In this document: positions 1 through 6,837 of the stretch, piece after piece | Position numbering within the stretch: the stretch's first letter is position 1 | Layout: every line of letters starts with the position of its first letter | Assembly: GCA_013812065.1 (NCBI GenBank) | Contig: JACCUC010000195.1 | Span: 1 to 10,916 of the forward strand | Reading direction: 5' to 3' | DNA: 10,916 nucleotides | DNA from: Thermoleophilaceae bacterium | GTDB taxonomy: Bacteria > Actinomycetota > Thermoleophilia > Solirubrobacterales > Thermoleophilaceae | The notes under the pieces: model-generated | The model's input: the letters and a program-made list of their open reading frames with translations, nothing else | Databases searched by the model: none | What the model was told of the DNA's origin: nothing | Made by a program: the position numbers and the translations under genes

Positions 1-84
1 GCCCGGCACGGTCGTGCCGCCGCTTCGCAGGCGCCGGGAGGCGGCCCGCGCGGCGCGGGCGACGGCGAGCTTGGCCGCGAGCAC
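1..84 (-). CDS. murT: Probable MurT N-terminus (lipid II isoglutaminyl synthase, Mur-ligase-like subunit), partial
   Basis: Only the first 28 codons are visible; the gene continues beyond base 1. Reading leftwards from a GTG at 84-82, the protein begins MLAAKLAVARAARAASRRLR and continues SGGTTVPG. This matches the characteristic MurT start as I remember it: a basic, Ala-rich helix with an AKLA...ASR pattern, then a Gly-Thr-x-x-Pro-Gly turn ahead of the Mur-ligase core. In that family MurT works with the glutamine amidotransferase GatD to amidate the D-Glu of lipid II at the cytoplasmic membrane. The GTG overlaps the TAG stop of the upstream gene by one base (TAGTG), so translational coupling is likely. 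The Walker A and zinc-binding regions lie outside the window, so the call rests on a short segment. Another Mur-ligase relative is possible. Confidence 0.55.
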   Translation of the reverse strand, partial: MLAAKLAVARAARAASRRLRSGGTTVPG

Positions 85-434
85 TACGCCTGGCGTGCGT
101 GACCTCGAATCGAGTCGACTGCGGCACGGGCGGCCTCGAGCGCGCTCCAGTAGGCGTCCTCGGGGTCGGCGTCGCCGGCGGACGGCGGGCTGTGGAGATC
201 GAGCCCGTCCGGCTTGCTGGCGCCGTCGGCCTCCAGCTCGTGCACCTCCCAGCCGTAGGCCGGCGATCGATCCGAATCGCGAGGCCGTAGCTTGTGGATC
301 GTCACGTCGAGCCGGCACGTCGCCACCAGGGCGCGCACGGTTACGCCGCCGGGCGCGTCGGGCCGGGCCAGTCCGCGGACGGGCTCGAGCGTGCGCTCGG
401 TCGTCAGCACCGCGATCCGATCGGCGCAGTCCAC
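84..434 (-). CDS. Unrecognised 116-residue protein between the NamH-like gene and murT
   Basis: I do not recognise this family. The case for a real gene: the codons have the same strong G/C third-position bias as the neighbours; the GTG start at 434-432 has an AGAGGA Shine-Dalgarno-like stretch about 8-10 nt upstream; the gap to the upstream gene is only 13 nt; and its TAG stop overlaps the GTG of the next gene. The protein is soluble-looking, with no signal peptide or membrane segment. An N-terminal half with beta-like alternation (RIAVLTTERTLEPV, TVRALVATCRLDVTIHKL) is followed by an acidic, Pro/Asp-rich linker and a C-terminal Ala-rich helix (residues about 90-112). There are two Cys residues (3 and about 40) but no metal motif. 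Position suggests a link with peptidoglycan precursor modification, but nothing in the sequence proves it. Confidence 0.7.
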   Translation of the reverse strand: MDCADRIAVLTTERTLEPVRGLARPDAPGGVTVRALVATCRLDVTIHKLRPRDSDRSPAYGWEVHELEADGASKPDGLDLHSPPSAGDADPEDAYWSALEAARAAVDSIRGHARQA

Positions 435-447
435 CCCGAGGGTCCTC

Positions 448-2070
448 TCAGCCGGAGGACGCCGCGGGCGCCGCCAGGTCGCGCCGGGCCTCGGTGCCGG
501 CGGCCGTTTCGCCCGATGACGCCGCGATCGACGTGGCGCCAGCGCGACTGAGCGGCTCGCAGTGCAGGCGGCGGTCGTCTGAGGTCAGGCAGCGCCCAGT
601 GGCGAGCTCGAACTGCCAGCCGTGGAGGGTGCAGGTGAGGATGCCGTCCTCGACGACGCCGAAGCGGGTGAGGTCGGCCTTCAGGTGGGGGCACCTGCGC
701 TGGACGAGGAAGTCGCCGCACTCCCACATCTGCTGCTCCTGGAACTGCTCGGCGTAGTAGCCCTCGGCGTACTGGACGCGCTCCTCGGTCAGGGTCTTGA
801 AGAAGTTGTAGACGTACTCGTTGAACGGGCCCTTGCGCTCGGCCTCGAAGCGGCACGATAGGAAGAGCTGGTTGATCCAGTCCTCGTAGCGGTTGACGAT
901 GCAGGACTCGACGAGCGCCGGGTCGACGCCGACCCGGTACTCCCACTCCTCGCCGCACCACGGGTACACACGCCGCTGCTGGAAGTCGATCACCGTGGCC
1001 TGCTCACCGCAGTCGAGCAGGAGCCGCCCGTTGACCCCGACACATGTCATGTCGGCCTGCTCGAGCAGCGGCTCGAACCACTCGCGCAGGGACGCCGCAA
1101 TGTCGACCTGGCCGCGCGGCCAGGATGCCTTGGCCGCCTCGATCGCGGGCTGCTCGCGTGCCTTGTAGGCCTCGAGGTAGACCCGCTTGTCGGCGAAGAT
1201 GGCGGCGATCTCGTCGTCGGGGAACGGGTGCGCGAGGGTGCACGTGCCGTCGGTCAGCATGGCCGTGCTGCGCGGGATCAAGCCCCGTCCGCCTTCTCGG
1301 CCGTGCTCGGCGAGATACTCGAGGAAGACCGTCTGGTCCGGAAAGATGTTCGCCGGATCGCGGTCGAAGTCGTTGAAGTGAAAGAGGTCGTCGTCGAGGA
1401 AGCACGGCGGGCCGGCGGAGGGAAAGACGAAGTCGGCACCGATCTGCTCGACGTAGCGCAACGCGCGCTTCATCTGGTTGTCGCGCTTCTGGCGCCCGAG
1501 CATCTCCTTGCGCTTCTCGGGGAAGCGGTAGACCATCGGGTACCAGATGGCGCCCGAGAACTGGAGGAAGTGGGCGTCGTAGGGGCCGAGGGCCTCGAGA
1601 GCGTCGAGGTCGAGCGGACGCGAGTCGTTCTGGTCGAAGATCCGCGACTCGCCGTCGTCGAGGATCAGGCCCGAGTCGCCGAGCGGGCCGTCGGTGGGCG
1701 CGACCGCCGCTGTGATCGTGACGGTGAGGCCGTCGAGCTCGACCGGCTCGAGGTTTCGGGTGTGGACGAACCGCGTGAAGCCGAGGTCGCGCAACGCCCG
1801 CTCCATCAGCGGCAGCGGGTAGTCGGGCAGCAGCACGGTGGTCTCCTTCGACACGTGGGCGCGCAGGAAGCGGGGGTCGAAGTGGTCGTGGTGGAGGTGT
1901 GAGACGTAGAGGTAGGTCGGGCTCCCGATCCGCTCGAGGTCGATCTCACGGTTGCTCGGGAACGGGAACCACGACTCGAAGTAGGCGGCGTTGAACCACG
2001 GATCGCTGAGAACCGAGCCGTAGCGGGTCTCGACGAAGAGCCCGGCGTGACCTACCGAGGTGACGCGCAC
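448..2070 (-). CDS. namH: NamH-like UDP-N-acetylmuramate hydroxylase candidate (MBL fold plus C-terminal Rieske domain)
   Basis: 540 residues from the chosen start. The N-terminal half is a metallo-beta-lactamase fold: the opening SVGHAGLFVETRYG is typical, followed by the metal motif H58-L-H60-H61-D62-H63. A central FSGAIWYPMVY segment (about residues 200-210) and a later FPSAGPPCFL recall CMP-Neu5Ac hydroxylase (CMAH) and especially mycobacterial NamH. A Rieske [2Fe-2S] site follows: C460-P-H462 and C480-T-L-H483. NamH hydroxylates UDP-MurNAc to UDP-N-glycolylmuramate in the cytoplasm; that activity here is inferred from remembered family resemblance. The last ~35 residues are a low-complexity Ala/Ser/Glu tail. 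The frame is open upstream to a GTG at 2124-2122, but homology starts right at GTG 2070-2068, which sits 7 nt after a -10-like box and lacks a Shine-Dalgarno sequence. It leads the minus-strand unit. Confidence 0.72.
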   Translation of the reverse strand: MRVTSVGHAGLFVETRYGSVLSDPWFNAAYFESWFPFPSNREIDLERIGSPTYLYVSHLHHDHFDPRFLRAHVSKETTVLLPDYPLPLMERALRDLGFTRFVHTRNLEPVELDGLTVTITAAVAPTDGPLGDSGLILDDGESRIFDQNDSRPLDLDALEALGPYDAHFLQFSGAIWYPMVYRFPEKRKEMLGRQKRDNQMKRALRYVEQIGADFVFPSAGPPCFLDDDLFHFNDFDRDPANIFPDQTVFLEYLAEHGREGGRGLIPRSTAMLTDGTCTLAHPFPDDEIAAIFADKRVYLEAYKAREQPAIEAAKASWPRGQVDIAASLREWFEPLLEQADMTCVGVNGRLLLDCGEQATVIDFQQRRVYPWCGEEWEYRVGVDPALVESCIVNRYEDWINQLFLSCRFEAERKGPFNEYVYNFFKTLTEERVQYAEGYYAEQFQEQQMWECGDFLVQRRCPHLKADLTRFGVVEDGILTCTLHGWQFELATGRCLTSDDRRLHCEPLSRAGATSIAASSGETAAGTEARRDLAAPAASSG

Positions 2071-2077
2071 CTGCGCG

Positions 2078-2083
2078 AGTCTA
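2078..2083 (-). promoter_or_regulatory. Putative -10 box for a leaderless namH-like transcript
   Basis: On the minus strand the hexamer TAGACT (actinobacterial TANNNT pattern) ends 7 nt before the GTG at 2070. Normal -10 spacing would place transcription start at or within a base of that GTG. No Shine-Dalgarno sequence precedes the GTG, which fits a leaderless mRNA. No convincing -35 box is seen 16-18 nt upstream. Inferred from sequence only. Confidence 0.4.
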
Positions 2084-2185
2084 GATGGCCGAGTCCACGG
2101 CACTGCGTGCGTTCGTGGGCGCACGTCGCGGCGCGCGGGTCTTGGCCTGGGCCTCCGGCCTGGCCGAGACGGCGCAAGACTCCGG

Positions 2186-2300
2186 TCGCTCCGGAAATCC
2201 CCGCGTCGGCGTCCGCTAGACTGCCGCCCCGCAGAGGGCGCTCGACTCGTCCGCGCGCAAGTCCACGGCCGGCGGCGAAGGGGTCGGGCTTCCGGAGCGA
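2186..2300. repeat. 11-nt perfect inverted repeat flanking the putative mreB promoter
   Basis: TCGCTCCGGAA at 2186-2196 is the exact reverse complement of TTCCGGAGCGA at 2290-2300, with 93 nt between the arms. Each arm holds the palindromic core TCCGGA. The left arm covers the expected -35 region and the right arm lies about 60 nt into the predicted leader, a layout that could suit two operators of a looping regulator. Chance is not excluded in DNA of this GC content. Confidence 0.4.
2217..2222 (+). promoter_or_regulatory. Putative -10 box of the mreB operon
   Basis: TAGACT on the plus strand, identical to the -10-like box of the divergent gene. Transcription would start near 2229 and give a leader of about 130 nt before the mreB ATG. 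The -35 position (about 2194-2199) overlaps the left arm of the inverted repeat at 2186-2196, with no good TTGAC match. This is the best TANNNT candidate I see in the 2071-2359 gap. Confidence 0.35.
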
Positions 2301-2324
2301 GCGCGCTCGGTCAGATTTGCGCGC
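2253..2324 (+). other. Potentially structured part of the mreB leader
   Basis: GCGCGCAA at 2253-2260 can pair with TTGCGCGC at 2317-2324. The enclosed stretch contains a 12-nt perfect palindrome, CGAGCGCGCTCG, at 2298-2309. The ATG at 2360 has no close Shine-Dalgarno sequence (the nearest AGGCGG is about 21 nt away), so initiation may depend on leader folding or be weak. This and the rest of 2071-2359 hold no gene I can support. Confidence 0.25.
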
Positions 2325-2359
2325 ACGACGCCAGGCGGCGGCCAGTTTCAACACACGAT

Positions 2360-3409
<1,050 letters not shown>

Positions 3410-3427
3410 CCCGGCGCGCCCCGAGGC

Positions 3428-4318
3428 GTGTACGACCGCAAGACGATCCGGCGCCGGCGGGGGGTGCTCGCAGTTTTCGTCGTCGCCTCGGTCGCCCTGA
3501 TCACGGTCTGGTTCGGCGAGCCGGTCACCGGGACCCTGCACGTCCTCCAGCGCGGCGCCCAGGAAGTGCTGTCCCCGATCCAGAGCGGGGCGAGCCGGGC
3601 GCTCAAGCCCTTACGTGACGCGATCGGCTGGACGGGAGACACCCTCTCGGCCAAGGGCGATAACGACCGTCTGAGGGCCGAGGTCGGACGGCTGCGCCGC
3701 GAGCTCGCGACGACCCAGACCGCTCGCCGCGACGTCGAGCAGCTGTCGGGATTCGCCGAGATCGCCCGCGCGGACGGCTTTCCCCAAGGGACGGCGCCGG
3801 TGACCGCCCGTGTGATCGCCCGCTCGCCGACCGTGTGGTGGTCGAGCGTGCAGGTCAACAAGGGCTCGAGCGACGGGCTCGAGGTCGACCAGCCCGTGAT
3901 CACCGGCGACGGGCTCGCCGGCAAGGTGACCGCCGTGACCGGCGGCACGGCCACCGTGACGCTGATCACCGACGAGCGCAGCTCGGTCTCTGCGCAGGTC
4001 ATGCCGGCGGGCGCCGACGGGATAGTCCGGCCCAAGGTCGGCGATCCAGACGATCTGCTGCTCGACTTCGTCGAGAAGGGCGGTCGCATCAAGAGCGGCC
4101 AGACGGTCGTGACCTCCGGCTTCACGGCCTCGCCCGGGCTCGAGTCGCTCTTCCCCCGCGGGATTCCGGTCGGTAGGGTCAAGAAGGTCGACCGCTCGGA
4201 GCTCGACATCTACCAGACCGTCCACATCGATCCCTTCGCCGAGCTCAAGCGGATGGACTTCGTCCAGGTTCTGACCGCCGCCCGCCCGGGCGCGCGCGCC
4301 GAGGTTCCGAGTCAGTGA
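3428..4318 (+). CDS. mreC: MreC, rod-shape-determining membrane-anchored scaffold
   Basis: 296 residues with the standard MreC layout: a short basic N-terminus (YDRKTIRRRRG), one membrane segment (about residues 13-30), a coiled coil (about residues 75-105, GDNDRLRAEVGRLRRELATT), then the extracellular double beta-barrel domain (about 120-285) with the typical ITGDGLAGKV and VTSGF...FPRGIPVG signatures. MreC binds and activates PBP2 outside the membrane and links it to MreB/MreD. The GTG start at 3428 keeps the basic residues before the membrane helix, but its GAGG is only 1 nt away. GTG 3464, preceded by GGCGGGG, is a possible alternative that would remove them. Its TGA overlaps the start of mreD by 4 nt. 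Confidence 0.95.
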   Translation: MYDRKTIRRRRGVLAVFVVASVALITVWFGEPVTGTLHVLQRGAQEVLSPIQSGASRALKPLRDAIGWTGDTLSAKGDNDRLRAEVGRLRRELATTQTARRDVEQLSGFAEIARADGFPQGTAPVTARVIARSPTVWWSSVQVNKGSSDGLEVDQPVITGDGLAGKVTAVTGGTATVTLITDERSSVSAQVMPAGADGIVRPKVGDPDDLLLDFVEKGGRIKSGQTVVTSGFTASPGLESLFPRGIPVGRVKKVDRSELDIYQTVHIDPFAELKRMDFVQVLTAARPGARAEVPSQ

Positions 4319-4899
4319 CGCTCTCGCACCAGGCGGCCCTGCGCGTCGGCCCGCTGGTGCTCGCGGCCGTGCTGTTGCAGGTCTCGGTGGTGGCCCAGGT
4401 GACGATCCTCGGCGGGCGGGCCAACCTGATCCCGGTGGTCGTCGCCGCCCTGGCGCTGCTCGGCGGGAGCGTGGCGGGCGCCACGGCGGGCTTCGCCGCC
4501 GGACTCCTGCTCGACCTCGCGATGGGCATGAGCCTCGGCGGGTCGTCGCTCGCGCTCACCGGAGTCGGCTACGGGGTCGGGCGCTTCGGGGAGCTGCGTG
4601 ACGTTTCGCACGGGCTGCTGCCGATCGCCGTGGCCGCGGCGGCCACGGCAGGGTACGACGTCGCCTACGGCGCGATCACCTTCATGCTCGACATCGGCGC
4701 CAGCATCAGCGCGCTCGTGCTCCGAGACATGCTGATGGCAATCCTCCTGAACGCCGCGCTTGCGCTGCCTCTGTTCGCGCTCGTGCGCCGGATCGTGCGG
4801 CCGGTCGTCGCGGCCGGTCGCCTCGAGCCGCGCCGGCGCGGGCGGACCCGCGAGAGCGGGCCGCTCGGCCTGCGCGGGCTCGACGTCTCGGGGAGGTAG
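4315..4899 (+). CDS. mreD: MreD, rod-shape-determining integral membrane protein
   Basis: 194 residues, mostly hydrophobic, with about five predicted membrane segments, and a family-typical Gly-rich stretch leading to an intramembrane Asp (GFAAGLLLDLAMG). A basic cytoplasmic tail (about residues 160-194, rich in Arg/Gly) is longer than in enterobacterial MreD. The GTG start at 4315 overlaps the mreC stop (GTGA), indicating translational coupling. MreD is a small scaffold partner of MreC in the elongasome; no enzymatic role is known. The assignment relies on hydropathy, length and position between mreC and the PBP2 gene, because MreD sequences diverge quickly. Confidence 0.93.
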   Translation: MTLSHQAALRVGPLVLAAVLLQVSVVAQVTILGGRANLIPVVVAALALLGGSVAGATAGFAAGLLLDLAMGMSLGGSSLALTGVGYGVGRFGELRDVSHGLLPIAVAAAATAGYDVAYGAITFMLDIGASISALVLRDMLMAILLNAALALPLFALVRRIVRPVVAAGRLEPRRRGRTRESGPLGLRGLDVSGR

Positions 4900-4901
4900 A
4901 G

Positions 4902-6776
4902 ATGTACCTCGACGACCGCCGCCCGACGATCACCCCCGCGCTCGCCTTCCGCGTGGCGGTCCTCGGCGGGATCGCCTTCCTGATGTTCAGCGTGATCTTC
5001 TTCCGCCTGTGGTACCTGCAGGTGCTCTCGGGCGATCGCTACGTCGCCGAGGCCAACGACAACCGGGTGCGCGACATCAAGGTGCAGGCCCCGCGTGGCC
5101 AGATCGTCGACCGCGAGGGCCGCGCCCTCGTCGACAACCGCACCGCCCTGGCCGTGAAGGTCACCCCGGCGGAGCTGCCAAAGCCGGGCGCCGCCCAGGA
5201 CGACCTCTACGGGCGCCTCGGCGACGTGCTGCGCCGCTCACCGCGGCGGATCCGCGAGGACGTCGACGAGCAGCTCGCCGCCGTCCCGTTCTCCGCGGCG
5301 ACGGTCAAGCAGGACGTCGACCTGCCGGTCGTGCAGTACCTGCTCGAGAACGGCGACGACTTCCCGGGCGTGACCGTCGAGCGCGTGTTCCTGCGCCGCT
5401 ATCCCTACGACGAGGTCGGCGCCCACCTGTTCGGGACCGTGGGGGAGGTCACCAAGGAGCAGCTCGACGAGGACGACTACAGCGGAGCCGAGATGGGCGA
5501 CCGGGTAGGCCAATCCGGGGTCGAGGCGACCTACGACAGCTACCTGCGCGGGCGCAACGGCGCCACGCGCGTGCAGGTCGACGCCATGGGCACGCTGACG
5601 GGCTCGCTGTCGGCCAAGCAGCCAAGAGCCGGCAGGCAGCTTCGCCTCGGGGTCGACCTCAAGGTGCAGCGGACGGGGCATGAGGCGCTCGGCGAGGGGC
5701 GCCGGGGCGCGTTCGTGGTCATGGACGTCAAGGACGGCGAGGTCCGCGCGCTCGGCTCGACCCCCTCCTACGACCCGAACCTGTTCGCGAAGTCGATCAA
5801 GCAGTCGGACTACGACCGCCTGAGCGACCCCCTCAAGGGCAACCCGCTCTCGAACCGCGCGATCCAGTCCCTCTACCCGACGGGCTCGACCTTCAAGCTG
5901 ATCACCGCGACGGCGGGCCTCGAAGGCGGGCTGATCGACCCCGACACCCCGATCTCGGATCCCGGCTCGCTCAACGTCGGGGGGACCGTGTTCAAGAACG
6001 CCGGCGGTGCGGTCAACGGCGTCATCGCTCTGCGTCAGGCGCTGTCGGTCTCGAGCGACGTCTTCTTCTACAAGCTCGGCCTCGAGGCCAACGGCGAGGG
6101 TGACGGTCTCGGCATCCAGCGCTGGGCGCGCCGCCTCGGCTTCGGCCGCAAAACGGGCATCGACCTGCCGAACGAGCTCCCCGGGCTCGTGCCGAGCCCG
6201 AAGTGGCGCGCGAAGGCCAACCGCGAGGGGATCGGCGACGGTCGTCCGTGGTCGTCGGGCGACAACATCAACCTCTCGGTCGGCCAGGGCGACCTCCAGG
6301 CCAATCCGCTCCAGCTGGCGGTCGCGTACGCGACGGTGGCCAACGGGGGCCGGGTGGTGACCCCCCACCTCGGCAAGCGGATCGAGGATGCCGACGGGCG
6401 CGTGCTCCAGGAGCTGCCGAGCCGGGGTCGCCGTCGCGTCGACATCGAGCCCGAGCACCGCGACGCCATCCTCGACGGACTGCGGTCGGCGGCGAGTGAG
6501 TCGGGAGGCACCTCCGCCGACGTGTTCAAGGGCTTCCCGATCCCGGTCGCCGGCAAGACGGGCACCGCCGAGAAGGGGCTCGGTCGCCCCGACCAGTCGT
6601 GGTACGTCGCGCTCGCTCCGTATCCCAACCCGCGGTACGTGGTCGCCGTTACCGACGAGGCGGGCGGGTTCGGCGCCGAGACCGCCGCCCCCGCCGCTCG
6701 CCGAATCCTCGCCTCGCTGTTCGACGTACGCGGGCAGGAGAAGAAGGTCGTCAAGGGCGACAGCCGCACGTTTTGA
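4902..6776 (+). CDS. mrdA: Penicillin-binding protein 2, peptidoglycan D,D-transpeptidase of the elongasome
   Basis: 624 residues, the usual class B PBP2 size. Short cytoplasmic N-terminus, one membrane anchor (about residues 16-38), PBP dimer domain with the APRGQIVDREGRALVDN box near residue 65, then the transpeptidase domain with all three catalytic motifs: S329-T-F-K332, S384-S-D386 (the SxD form usual in PBP2) and K552-T-G-T. It cross-links new glycan strands made by RodA outside the membrane and is a beta-lactam target. The ATG at 4902 has a strong GGGGAGG at 4890-4896, 5 nt upstream, inside the end of mreD, whose stop is only 2 nt before this start. I see no truncation or missing catalytic residue. 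FtsI-type PBP3 is less likely given the mre/rodA context. Confidence 0.96.
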   Translation: MYLDDRRPTITPALAFRVAVLGGIAFLMFSVIFFRLWYLQVLSGDRYVAEANDNRVRDIKVQAPRGQIVDREGRALVDNRTALAVKVTPAELPKPGAAQDDLYGRLGDVLRRSPRRIREDVDEQLAAVPFSAATVKQDVDLPVVQYLLENGDDFPGVTVERVFLRRYPYDEVGAHLFGTVGEVTKEQLDEDDYSGAEMGDRVGQSGVEATYDSYLRGRNGATRVQVDAMGTLTGSLSAKQPRAGRQLRLGVDLKVQRTGHEALGEGRRGAFVVMDVKDGEVRALGSTPSYDPNLFAKSIKQSDYDRLSDPLKGNPLSNRAIQSLYPTGSTFKLITATAGLEGGLIDPDTPISDPGSLNVGGTVFKNAGGAVNGVIALRQALSVSSDVFFYKLGLEANGEGDGLGIQRWARRLGFGRKTGIDLPNELPGLVPSPKWRAKANREGIGDGRPWSSGDNINLSVGQGDLQANPLQLAVAYATVANGGRVVTPHLGKRIEDADGRVLQELPSRGRRRVDIEPEHRDAILDGLRSAASESGGTSADVFKGFPIPVAGKTGTAEKGLGRPDQSWYVALAPYPNPRYVVAVTDEAGGFGAETAAPAARRILASLFDVRGQEKKVVKGDSRTF

Positions 6777-6804
6777 CAGGATGCCCTCATCGCTGGACCC
6801 CTCT

Positions 6805-6826
6805 GCGCCGCGAGCGGCGCTAGGGT
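6805..6826 (+). promoter_or_regulatory. Hairpin and -10-like box in the mrdA-rodA gap
   Basis: GCGCCG-CGAG-CGGCGC (6805-6820) forms a 6-bp all-G/C stem with a tetraloop, directly followed by TAGGGT (6821-6826), a TANNNT -10-like hexamer 11 nt before the rodA ATG at 6838. No U-tract follows, so it is not a classic terminator. It may be an internal promoter for rodA-rng, an RNA-processing or pausing site, or merely part of the rodA coding region if ATG 6781 is the true start. Confidence 0.25.
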
Positions 6827-6837
6827 GCCACCAGCCC

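Noticed and set aside
4..19. Near-perfect palindrome CGGCACGGTCGTGCCG
   Set aside because: It lies inside the probable murT coding region (encoding GGTTVPG), has a 2-nt loop and no U-tract, so it is probably coincidental.
404..961. 185-residue minus-strand frame overlapping the Rieske region
   Set aside because: A second frame on the same strand as the NamH-like gene. It is Arg/Pro-rich with no motif, and the true frame carries the Rieske ligands.
2052..2354. 100-residue minus-strand frame in the divergent intergenic region
   Set aside because: It overlaps the start of the NamH-like gene in another frame, is dominated by Arg/Gly/Ala, and would cover both promoters. No family resemblance.
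2060..2359. Upstream extension of the mreB frame by 100 codons
   Set aside because: The frame is open only because of GC bias. The family N-terminus begins at ATG 2360, and the extension has no MreB-like sequence.
6773..6778. TTGACA, a perfect -35-like hexamer at the end of mrdA
   Set aside because: No -10-like hexamer lies 16-19 nt downstream; the nearest, TAGGGT, is 42 nt away. It overlaps the mrdA stop codon.
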